NCBI GenBank assembly: GCA_013298245.1
Contig: JAAFHD010000027.1
Location: forward strand, 9,227-17,046
DNA from: Alphaproteobacteria bacterium
Lineage (GTDB): Bacteria; Pseudomonadota; Alphaproteobacteria; Acetobacterales; Acetobacteraceae
DNA length: 7,820 nucleotides
Direction of reading: 5' to 3'
This document shows, in pieces, positions 1 through 7,596 of the stretch. The notes under the pieces are model-generated. The model was not told the DNA's origin, did no database searches, and saw only the letters and a program-made list of their open reading frames with translations. The position numbers and the translations under genes were made by a program. The stretch's first letter is position 1; each line of letters begins with the position of its first letter.

Positions 1-755
<755 letters not shown>

Positions 756-763
<8 letters not shown>

Positions 764-1604
764 TCTTGTCCACCACGCGCAGGCGGCCGGCGCCCATCTG
801 CCACCCCTGGTGGTCGAGGCGGAGCGCGTGGCCTCGACCGTGATGCAGGGCGTGCATGGGCGCCGGCGCGCGGGCGTGGGTGATAGTTTCTGGCAGTTCC
901 GCCCCTATCTTCCGGGCGATGCGGCGGCGCGCGTGGATTGGCGGCAATCGGCGAAATCCGACCGGCTTTATGTGCGTGAAACCGAATGGGAGGCCGCCCA
1001 GACGGTGGTGCTTTGGCGCGACGGCGGGCCGCGCATGGATTGGCGCAGCCACCTGGCGCAGGTGACGAAATCGGATCGTGCGAACCTGCTGCTGCTGGCC
1101 ACCGCCGCACTGCTGTTGCGCGGCGGCGAGCGGGTGAAATTCGCGCGTCCTGGCCAGCGCGCCATGCATGGCCGCGGCGCGTTGCCGACACTGGCCAATG
1201 CGCTGTCGGGCGAGACGGCGCCGCCCTCGCCGGAGGCCATACCGCGCCATGGTCGCGTCGTGCTGTTCGGCGATTTCCTGTCGCCGCTGGAGGAGACGCG
1301 CGCGATGCTGGCCACACTCGCCGCCCGCAGCGCGCGCGGGCAGATGTTGCAGGTGATGGACCCGGCCGAGGAAACGCTGCCCTATGCCGGGCGCCGCCGC
1401 TTCGAGGGCCTGGCGGGCGAGGCGCCGATGCTGCTGCCGCGCGTGGAAGCGGTGCGTGAACTCTACGCGGAAAAACTGGCGTCGCACCGCGCGGCACTGG
1501 CGCAAATGGCGCGTGAATTCGGTTGGCGCTTTGCGACGCACCGCACGGACCAGCCGGGGGCGGCCGCGTTGCTGGCGCTGTGGCAGGGGTTGGCGCCGCA
1601 ATGA
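756..1604 (+). CDS. DUF58 domain protein with degenerate VWA metal site
   Basis: This is a 282-aa soluble protein of the DUF58 family, the usual gene partner of MoxR ATPases; DUF58 proteins carry a VWA-like fold. The family signature is clear at residues 31-73: [20 protein letters not shown], then PGD at 53-55, the [10 protein letters not shown] block and LYVRE. No membrane segment is present, unlike many longer DUF58 proteins, so it should act in the cytoplasm beside MoxR. At the expected MIDAS motif (DxSxS) the protein reads D89-G-G-P-R93, so both serines are lost. The later acidic position is kept in FGDFLSP (Asp173). The start is TTG at 756, overlapping moxR by 8 bp; an in-frame stop at 744-746 excludes longer forms and GAAGG at 745-749 is well spaced. 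A later GTG near 810 would remove conserved N-terminal sequence. The family is secure; metal binding is doubtful. Confidence 0.94.
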
Positions 1605-4267
1605 TCAGCTTCGTGTTTCCATGGCTGTTGCTGGGGCTGGCGGCGCTGCCGGTGCTGTATTGGCTGCTGCGTGTGACCCCGCCGCAGCCGCGGCCGCAAT
1701 CCTTCCCGCCCGTCGAATTGCTGCGCGATCTGCCGCGCCAGGAGGAAAGCCCCGCGCGCACGCCGTGGTGGGTTTTGCTGATGCGCATGGTGGCGGCGGC
1801 GCTGCTGATCATCGGCCTGGCGCGGCCGTTTTTCGGGCCGGATGCGGCGACCGAAGGCGAAGGCCCGCTGCTGGTGGTGATGGATGATGGATGGGCCAGT
1901 GGCGCTGATTGGGCCGCGCGCATCGCGAGCGCGCAGGCTGCCCTGGAAGTGGCCGCGCGTGATGGCCGGCCCTCGGCGATGTTGACCACGGCGACGACGG
2001 AAACCGGGGCGGCACCGCGCGTGATCGGGCCGATGCCGGCGGGGGATTTGCGCGCGCGGCTGACAGCGTTGCGGCCGAAACCCTGGCCGACGGAGCCGGC
2101 TGTTGCGGCGGCGGCGCTGCGGGAGTGGCGTGTCGCGAATGCGGGGGCGCTGTCGGTGCTGCATGTGTCGGATGGGTTGGCGGCGCCGGAGTTGAGCGCG
2201 GCGCTGGCAGCAACCGGCGCGTTGACGGTGTTGCGTGCGGATGATCGGCCGCGCCGCCTGTTGGCCGCGCCGCGTGCGGAGCCGGACCGCCTGCATGTGA
2301 CGCTGCGGCAGACGCCCGCGCCGGCGGCTGGCGAGGCAGCGGTGGTCGCGCGCACCGCCGATGGTCGCGCGCTGGGCCGCGTGGTGGTGCCCGTGCCGGC
2401 GGGTGCGACGCAAGCGAGCGCCGCGCTGGAATTGCCGCTGGAATTGCGCAACCAGGTCGTGCGGCTGGAGATCGAGGACGAGGCCAATGCCGCCGCCGTT
2501 CTGTTGCTGGATGAGCGGTTCCGCCGCCGTCCGGTGGGGCTGTTGCCGGGCGCGGAAACGGGCGCGGATGCGCCGCTGATCGGTGATCTGTTCTATCTGG
2601 ATCGCGCGCTGCAACCCTTCGTGGAATTGCGCCGCGGCGCGGTGGAGGCGCTGCTGGCGCGGCCGATTTCGGTCCTGGTTCTGGCCGACCGTCCGGTGGC
2701 GCCGGGGCGCGAGGAAACGCAGCTGGCGGAATGGGTGCAGCGTGGCGGCCTGTTGATCCGCTTCGCCGGTTCGCGCGTGGCGGAACGGCCGGATTCACTG
2801 CTGCCTGTGGCGCTGCGTGCGGAACGCGCGCTGGGCGGCGGGCTGACTTGGGAACAGCCGCAAACACTCGCGCCGTTCGGCGAAACATCGCCCTTCGCGG
2901 GGCTGCCGGTGACGGGTGAAGTGACCGTGGAACGCCAGGTGTTGGCGGAGCCGAATGCGCGGTTGTCGGAGCGCACCTGGGCCAGGTTGTCGGACGGCAC
3001 GCCCTTGGTGACTGCGGAGACGCGCGGCCAGGGGCGCATCGTGCTGTTCCATGTGCCGGCGACGGCGGATTGGTCGAATTTGCCGCTATCCGGATTGTTC
3101 GTGTCGATGCTGCGGCGGTTGGTAGCACTTTCGGCCGGGATCGCGGGTGGTGGCGAGGCGGAGGCAGCCCTGGCACCCTTGGAAATCCTGGACGGTTTCG
3201 GCCGCGCCGCGCCGCCCACACCCGCCGCGACCGCACTGCCCACGGGCGATGCGCCCATGCCCAGCGCGCGCAATCCGCCCGGCTGGTATGGCATGCCGGG
3301 CGCGGATGCGGCGTTCCGGCGTGCGTTGAATCTGGGGCCGGCGCTGCCGGCGCTGGTGCTGGCGGAACCACCGCCGGGCGCGCGGCTGGGGCGCATTGAA
3401 GCGGTGCCGGCGGAGCGGGATCTGGGCCCCTGGCTGCTAGCGGCTGCGCTGATTTTGCTAGCAGTGGATTTGCTGGTGTCGCTGCGCTTGCGCGGGCTGC
3501 TGGGGCTGCGCACGGCCACTGCCGCCTTGCTGCTGATGGCGCTGCCGCTGGGCGCGCAGCCGGTGCCGGAGGCGGCGAATCAGACACGCCTGGCCTTCGT
3601 CATCAGCGGCGATGCGGCGCTGGATGAATTGCAGCGCCAGGGTCTCGCGGGCCTGTCGGATTTCGTGAACCGGCGCACCGCGGTCACGCTGGCGGACCCG
3701 GTGGGCGTCACGCCGGGCGATACGGATTTGTCGCTGTTTCCGCTGCTGTATTGGGCGGTGCCGCCGGATGCGGCGGCCTTGTCGCCAGCCGCGATCGCGT
3801 CGGTGAACGACTTCATGCGCCAGGGCGGGATCATCCTGTTCGACACGCGCGATGAAGGCTCGGGCGAGGGGTTTTCACCCGGCTCGCGCGCGGCGTTGCG
3901 GCGCATTTCGCAAGGGCTGGCCATCCCGCCGCTGGCGCCGGTGCCGGAAGACCATGTGCTGCGCCGCGCCTTTTATTTGCTGCCCGAATTGCCGGGGCGG
4001 TTCGCCGGCGGGCAGGTCTGGGCGGCGCGGGATCAGGACCGGGCGAATGACAGTGTCTCGCCCGTGGTGATCGGTGGGCATGACTGGGCGGGCGCTTGGG
4101 CCGTGGATGCGCGCGGGCAGAATTTGCACGCGGCCGTGCCGGGCGGGGCGCGGCAGCGGGTGTTGGCGTATAGGTTCGGGACCAACCTCGTGATCTACGC
4201 GCTGACCGGCAACTACAAGGGTGACCAGGTGCATGTGCCGGCGATTTTGGAGCGGTTGGGGCAATGA
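1601..4267 (+). CDS. BatA-like membrane protein fused to DUF4159
   Basis: This 888-aa envelope protein starts at ATG 1601, overlapping the DUF58 stop as ATGA. The frame stays open upstream to 1523, but those 26 codons overlap DUF58 and show no conserved features, whereas [10 protein letters not shown] is the expected BatA-type N-terminus. Layout by residue: membrane helix 4-24; an Arg-rich loop, probably cytoplasmic; helix 56-78 ending in LARPFF; VWA-like domain from about 88, with MIDAS position D95-D-G-W-A-S and a later SDG at 190-192; a Rossmann/glutamine-amidotransferase-like domain at about 325-530 (EWVQRGGLLIRF near 377, RGQGRIVLF near 475); helix 611-630; a second hydrophobic stretch 638-652; and DUF4159 at about 662-885 (LFPLLYW at 712-718, GGIILFDTRDEG around 748). 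Positive-inside charges put both large domains in the periplasm. It probably serves as an assembly or scaffold partner of MoxR. No catalytic function is established, and the amidotransferase-like parts show no obvious catalytic Cys. Confidence 0.93.
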   Translation: MISFVFPWLLLGLAALPVLYWLLRVTPPQPRPQSFPPVELLRDLPRQEESPARTPWWVLLMRMVAAALLIIGLARPFFGPDAATEGEGPLLVVMDDGWASGADWAARIASAQAALEVAARDGRPSAMLTTATTETGAAPRVIGPMPAGDLRARLTALRPKPWPTEPAVAAAALREWRVANAGALSVLHVSDGLAAPELSAALAATGALTVLRADDRPRRLLAAPRAEPDRLHVTLRQTPAPAAGEAAVVARTADGRALGRVVVPVPAGATQASAALELPLELRNQVVRLEIEDEANAAAVLLLDERFRRRPVGLLPGAETGADAPLIGDLFYLDRALQPFVELRRGAVEALLARPISVLVLADRPVAPGREETQLAEWVQRGGLLIRFAGSRVAERPDSLLPVALRAERALGGGLTWEQPQTLAPFGETSPFAGLPVTGEVTVERQVLAEPNARLSERTWARLSDGTPLVTAETRGQGRIVLFHVPATADWSNLPLSGLFVSMLRRLVALSAGIAGGGEAEAALAPLEILDGFGRAAPPTPAATALPTGDAPMPSARNPPGWYGMPGADAAFRRALNLGPALPALVLAEPPPGARLGRIEAVPAERDLGPWLLAAALILLAVDLLVSLRLRGLLGLRTATAALLLMALPLGAQPVPEAANQTRLAFVISGDAALDELQRQGLAGLSDFVNRRTAVTLADPVGVTPGDTDLSLFPLLYWAVPPDAAALSPAAIASVNDFMRQGGIILFDTRDEGSGEGFSPGSRAALRRISQGLAIPPLAPVPEDHVLRRAFYLLPELPGRFAGGQVWAARDQDRANDSVSPVVIGGHDWAGAWAVDARGQNLHAAVPGGARQRVLAYRFGTNLVIYALTGNYKGDQVHVPAILERLGQ

Positions 4268-5436
4268 GCATGCTGCTGCGCGCCCGCGGCCAGCACCACG
4301 CCCCGGTCGGCATGGTGGAGCTGTTCTTCGACCTGGTCTTCGTCTTCGCCATCACGCAGTTGAGCCACGCGCTGGTGGCTGACCTTTCGGTCGGCAATGC
4401 GCTGCGTTGCGCTCTACTGGCGGCGGCGGTGTGGTGGGTCTGGGTCTATACCGCGTGGGCGACCAATTGGCTGGAGCCGGAACGCCCCGCCGTGCGCGGC
4501 ATGCTGTTCGCCATGATGCTGGGCGGGCTGCTGATGGCAGCGGCCATCCCCAAAGCCTTCGGCGAACTGGGCCTTCTGTTCGCCGCGGCCTATGTGGCCA
4601 TGCAGCTGGGCCGCACCGGCTTTACGCTCTGGGCGATGCGCCAAGACAAGGCGCTGCGGCTGAATTTCCTGCGGATCATCATCTGGCTGGCTGCCGCCGC
4701 ACCCTTCTGGCTGCTGGGCGGTGTGCTGGAAGGCTGGTGGCGCTTTGCCGCCTGGGCGGTGGCCGTGGGCATCGAATATGCCTCGCCGGCGATGTATTTC
4801 CGCGTGCCCGGCCTCGGGCGTTCCACCACCGGGGACTGGACGGTGGAAGGTGCGCACATGGCCGAGCGCTGCGCGCTGTTCATCCTCATCGCGCTGGGCG
4901 AAACGCTGCTGATGACGGGCGCCACCTTCGCCGCATCGGCGCATCTGGACGCGCCCACCGTCGCCGCGCTGCTGACCGGCTTCGCCGGCACGCTGGCGAT
5001 GTGGTGGCTGTATTTCGACCGCGGCGCGGCACAGGGCACGCGGCACATCACCAGCAGCGGCGACCCGGGGCGAATGGCCCGCGCCGGCTACACCTATCTG
5101 CATCTGCCGATCGTGGCGGGCATCTTGGTGGCGGCCGTGGCCGATGAGGTGGTGCTGCATCACCCCCTGGGCCAGGGCAGCACCCTTTACGAGACGGCCG
5201 TGATTCTGGGCGGGCCGGCGTTGTTCCTGGCCGGTTGCGCGGCTTTCAAGGCCATCCCGCTGGGCTGGTGGCCGCTGTCACACCGTGCGGGGCTAGGGTT
5301 GTTGGGGCTGCTGACGCCGGCCGCCATGGTGCTGCCGCCGGTTGGTCTGGCGGGGGCAACAGTTGCGGTGATGGTGCTGGTCGCCGCCTGGGAGAAGTTA
5401 TCATTCGGACCGGGCGCGGCCCGGATGCGCGCATGA
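4264..5436 (+). CDS. ltrA: LtrA family (low temperature requirement protein A) membrane protein
   Basis: This 390-aa multi-spanning inner-membrane protein belongs to the bacterial LtrA family. The defining motifs are VELFFDLVFVFAITQLSH at residues 18-35, GAHMAERCALFILIALGE at 196-213, YFDR at 250-253 and HLPIVAGILVAAVADE at 280-295. About ten to twelve hydrophobic segments cover most of the chain. The length matches the family. The founding member was linked to growth in the cold in Listeria monocytogenes; the molecular activity is unknown. The start is ATG 4264, overlapping the stop of the upstream gene as ATGA; GGAG at 4249-4252 is 11 nt upstream, so coupling probably helps initiation. ATG 4270 (third codon) is an alternative start. 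This family is not a usual member of MoxR/VWA operons, so its place here is unexpected. Its codon use (few TTG leucines) matches the downstream gene more than the upstream one. Confidence 0.95.
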   Translation: MSMLLRARGQHHAPVGMVELFFDLVFVFAITQLSHALVADLSVGNALRCALLAAAVWWVWVYTAWATNWLEPERPAVRGMLFAMMLGGLLMAAAIPKAFGELGLLFAAAYVAMQLGRTGFTLWAMRQDKALRLNFLRIIIWLAAAAPFWLLGGVLEGWWRFAAWAVAVGIEYASPAMYFRVPGLGRSTTGDWTVEGAHMAERCALFILIALGETLLMTGATFAASAHLDAPTVAALLTGFAGTLAMWWLYFDRGAAQGTRHITSSGDPGRMARAGYTYLHLPIVAGILVAAVADEVVLHHPLGQGSTLYETAVILGGPALFLAGCAAFKAIPLGWWPLSHRAGLGLLGLLTPAAMVLPPVGLAGATVAVMVLVAAWEKLSFGPGAARMRA

Positions 5437-5439
5437 TGG

Positions 5440-5469
5440 CAGACACAGCGACACCGGGTCCGTTATGCT
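5440..5469 (+). promoter_or_regulatory. Possible weak sigma-70-type promoter
   Basis: CAGACA (5440-5445, four of six matches to TTGACA) lies 18 bp before TATGCT (5464-5469, four of six to TATAAT). It sits in the only sizeable gap of the window, just after the ltrA stop and 51 bp before the next start, so it could give the 688-aa gene its own transcript. Matches of this quality occur by chance, and alphaproteobacterial promoters are often poorly conserved. Confidence 0.25.
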
Positions 5470-5476
5470 GTCCGTT
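5458..5476 (+). repeat. Short direct repeat GTCCGTT, 12-bp period
   Basis: GTCCGTT occurs at 5458-5464 and again at 5470-5476. The copies flank the possible -10 element, so they could be part of a protein-binding site. Seven-base repeats are weak evidence and may be chance. Confidence 0.2.
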
Positions 5477-5480
5477 GGCG

Positions 5481-5487
5481 GGAAGGA
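5481..5487 (+). promoter_or_regulatory. Strong Shine-Dalgarno site for the 9-codon leader ORF
   Basis: GGAAGGA contains the AAGGA core and lies 7 nt (5488-5494) before the ATG at 5495, a near-ideal spacing. It is 33 nt from the ATG of the large gene at 5521, too far to serve that start directly. A short inverted repeat, TTGGC at 5475-5479 and GCCAA at 5497-5501, would place this site in a 17-nt loop. Confidence 0.5.
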
Positions 5488-5494
5488 ACCGTTG

Positions 5495-5524
5495 ATGCCA
5501 ATCCATAGGTCCGCCGCGCGATGA
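5495..5524 (+). CDS. Possible 9-codon leader ORF coupled to the downstream gene
   Basis: The ORF encodes MPIHRSAAR and stops at TGA 5522-5524. The stop overlaps the ATG of the 688-aa protein (5521-5523) as ATGA, the same junction used at 1601 and 4264. It has the best ribosome-binding site seen in the window. The large gene itself has only AGG at 5507-5509, 11 nt before its ATG, and an in-frame TAG at 5506-5508 forbids any longer form. The simplest reading is that ribosomes load at 5495, translate nine codons and re-initiate at 5521. The peptide has no run of one amino acid, so classical amino-acid attenuation is unlikely. It may be a chance ORF, or a one-base sequence error may hide a longer N-terminus; the frames differ, so it is not simply an alternative start. 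Confidence 0.4.
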   Translation: MPIHRSAAR

Positions 5525-7587
5525 TCCAGGACTTCACCCGCATCGACATCTCGCCCGTGCTGCCGGTGTGGCTGCTGGCATTGGTCGCCGCCGTCGCATT
5601 GCTGGCGCTGATCCCGGCCCTGCTCCGCCGCGCCCGCGGCGTGTGGTGGCGCGCCGCCGCCTTCGCCGCGCTGCTGCTGGCGCTGGCCAACCCGCGCCTG
5701 ATTTCCGAAACCCGCGAAACCCGCCCCGACATCGCGCTGCTCCTCATCGACGCCTCCGATTCCACCCGCCTCGCCGCCGGCCGCGCCGAGGCCATGGCCA
5801 CCGCCCGCCGCCGCATCGAGGAACGCCTGGGCCGCATGGATCAGCTGGAACTGCGCGTGGTCGAGGTGCCGGAGGGCGGCAACCAGGGCACGCGCCTTTT
5901 CGCAGCACTTGACCGGGCGCTGGCCGATATCCCGCGCGCGCGCCTGGCCGGAATCCTGGCCCTGACCGACGGCCAGGTGCATGACGTGCCCGCCGCAGCA
6001 CCAGCCGATGCGCCCTTCCACGCGCTGCTGCCCGGCCGCCCCGGCCAGGTGGACCGCCGCCTGCGCGTCATCGAAGCGCCGGGCTTCGGCATCGTCGGCC
6101 GCAGTGTGGAATTGCGCGTCATCATCGAGGATCTGGGCGCGCCCACCGCCACCGGCGGCGCGCGCCTGGCCATCCGCCGCGGCGGTGCCGCCGCGCGCGA
6201 GGAATCCGTGCCGGTCGGGCGCGAACACCGCATCGAAGTCCCGATCGAACGCGGTGGTCCGCTGGTGGTGGAACTCCAGGCCGAAGCACGCCCCGACGAA
6301 GTGTCGGACGCCAATAACCGCGCCGTCATCACCATCAACGGCGTGCGCGACCGGCTGCGCGTGCTGCTGGTGAGCGGCGAACCCCATGCGGGTGAGCGCA
6401 CCTGGCGCCGCCTGCTGAAGGCCGATCCCGGCGTCGACCTGGTGCATTTCACCATCCTGCGCCCGCCCGAAAAGGATGATCTGACGCCGCTGAACGAGCT
6501 CTCGCTCATCGCCTTCCCGGTGCGCGAACTTTTTCAAGTCAAGCTGCGCGAATTCGACCTGATCGTCTTCGACCGCTTCGCCAATCGCGGCATTCTGCCG
6601 CCGGCCTATATGCGCAACATCGCCGAATATGTGCGCAATGGCGGCGCGCTGCTGGTCAGTGTGGGCCCGGAATTCTCGGGCGCGCCAAGCCTAGCCAATA
6701 CGCCGCTCGGCACCATTCTGCCGGCGCGTCCGCTGCCGCCACCGCGCGCCGTGCGCGAGGCCGCCTTTCGCCCCGTCATCTCCGAACTGGGCCGCCGCCA
6801 CCCGGTCACCGAGGGCCTGCACAACCCCAATTGGGGCCGCTGGTACCGGCTGCTGGCCAGCGAACAACGCGGCGGCACCAACCTGATGGAAAGCCCCGAC
6901 GGCAACCCGCTGCTGGTGCTGGACCGCGTGGGCCAGGGGCGCGTGGCGCTGATGCTCTCGGACCATATCTGGCTCTGGTCGCGCGGGCATGATGGCGGCG
7001 GGCCACACCAGGAATTGCTGCGCCGAACCGCGCATTGGCTGATGCGCGAGCCGGAGTTGGAAGAAGAAGACCTGGTCGCGCGCATCGAGGCCGGGCGCCT
7101 GCGCGTGGAACGCCGCACGCTGTCGCCCGATGCGCCGCCGGAGCTTGGCATCACGCGCCCCGACGGCACGGTGTTTCGCGCGCCGCTGACGCGCGGCGAG
7201 GGCGGCCGCGCGATGCTGGACATCGCGGCCGAGGCCGCGGGCATGTGGCAGGTGGCCGATGGCCAGCGCATCGCCTTCGCCGCCGCGAACCCCGCCAACG
7301 CCCCGGAATTGGCCGATCTGCGCGCGGTGCCCGAACGCCTGGCCCCCATTGTGCAGGCCACCGGCGGCGGCATCCGCTGGCTGGGTGAAGGCGCGCTGCC
7401 GGATTTGCGGCGCGTCGTCGCAGGGCGCGAGATGTCGGGCGGGGGCGCCAATGGCTGGCTCGGCCTGCGCCGCAACCAGGACCACACGGTGATGGGCATT
7501 TCCGCGACACCCCTGCTGCCGCCCTGGGCCGCGCTGCCTTTGCTGTTGGGCCTGGCCCTGCTGGCCTGGCGGCGCGAGGCAAGGTAG
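5521..7587 (+). CDS. VWA and glutamine-amidotransferase-like membrane protein
   Basis: This 688-aa protein is of the type often annotated as a membrane or glutamine-amidotransferase-like protein beside DUF4159 genes. Membrane helices lie at about residues 15-34 and 43-57, joined by the basic loop RRARG, and a last helix at about 667-683 precedes a basic tail (WRREAR). The long middle part is therefore predicted periplasmic. The VWA domain starts at about 70 and its MIDAS set is complete: D77-A-S79-D-S81, Thr124 in GTRL, and Asp150 in LTDG. A beta-rich, Ig-like stretch follows at about 180-275. An amidotransferase-like domain covers about 278-508 (LRVLLVSGEPHAG, FDLIVFDRF, EYVRNGGALLVSVG, VGQGRVALMLSDH). 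It has no nucleophilic Cys after the central strand, so it is probably non-catalytic. Start ATG 5521 is fixed by an in-frame TAG at 5506-5508. The order helix hairpin, VWA, amidotransferase-like domain, helix repeats that of the 888-aa protein upstream. Confidence 0.92.
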   Translation: MIQDFTRIDISPVLPVWLLALVAAVALLALIPALLRRARGVWWRAAAFAALLLALANPRLISETRETRPDIALLLIDASDSTRLAAGRAEAMATARRRIEERLGRMDQLELRVVEVPEGGNQGTRLFAALDRALADIPRARLAGILALTDGQVHDVPAAAPADAPFHALLPGRPGQVDRRLRVIEAPGFGIVGRSVELRVIIEDLGAPTATGGARLAIRRGGAAAREESVPVGREHRIEVPIERGGPLVVELQAEARPDEVSDANNRAVITINGVRDRLRVLLVSGEPHAGERTWRRLLKADPGVDLVHFTILRPPEKDDLTPLNELSLIAFPVRELFQVKLREFDLIVFDRFANRGILPPAYMRNIAEYVRNGGALLVSVGPEFSGAPSLANTPLGTILPARPLPPPRAVREAAFRPVISELGRRHPVTEGLHNPNWGRWYRLLASEQRGGTNLMESPDGNPLLVLDRVGQGRVALMLSDHIWLWSRGHDGGGPHQELLRRTAHWLMREPELEEEDLVARIEAGRLRVERRTLSPDAPPELGITRPDGTVFRAPLTRGEGGRAMLDIAAEAAGMWQVADGQRIAFAAANPANAPELADLRAVPERLAPIVQATGGGIRWLGEGALPDLRRVVAGREMSGGGANGWLGLRRNQDHTVMGISATPLLPPWAALPLLLGLALLAWRREAR

Positions 7588-7591
7588 AAGG
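7587..7591 (+). promoter_or_regulatory. Ribosome-binding site of the last, secreted-protein gene
   Basis: GAAGG begins on the last base of the upstream TAG stop and lies 5 nt before ATG 7597. With a gap of only 9 bp between genes, this suggests the secreted protein is co-transcribed with the 688-aa protein. Confidence 0.6.
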
Positions 7592-7596
7592 CGCAT

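Noticed and set aside
1523..1600. A start 26 codons upstream for the DUF4159 protein
   Set aside because: These codons lie fully within DUF58 and give a Gly/Ala-rich extension. ATG 1601 gives the expected BatA-like N-terminus and an ATGA overlap.
5235..5495. An 86-codon plus-strand frame overlapping the end of ltrA and the gap
   Set aside because: It starts inside the conserved C-terminal part of ltrA in another frame, and its translation has no recognisable features.
5437..5520. A rho-independent terminator after ltrA
   Set aside because: The only stem found (TTGGC/GCCAA) has a 17-nt loop and no T-run after it.
5401..6537. Minus-strand open frame of 378 codons spanning the 84-bp gap
   Set aside because: It runs through the intergenic gap and the VWA domain, has a Gln/Gly/Ala/His-rich translation with no family signature, and is best explained as a shadow of the VWA gene.
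5521..7587. Active glutamine amidotransferase in the 688-aa protein
   Set aside because: The fold-level resemblance is good, but no Cys follows the central strand and no Cys-His-Glu triad can be seen, so enzyme activity is not supported.
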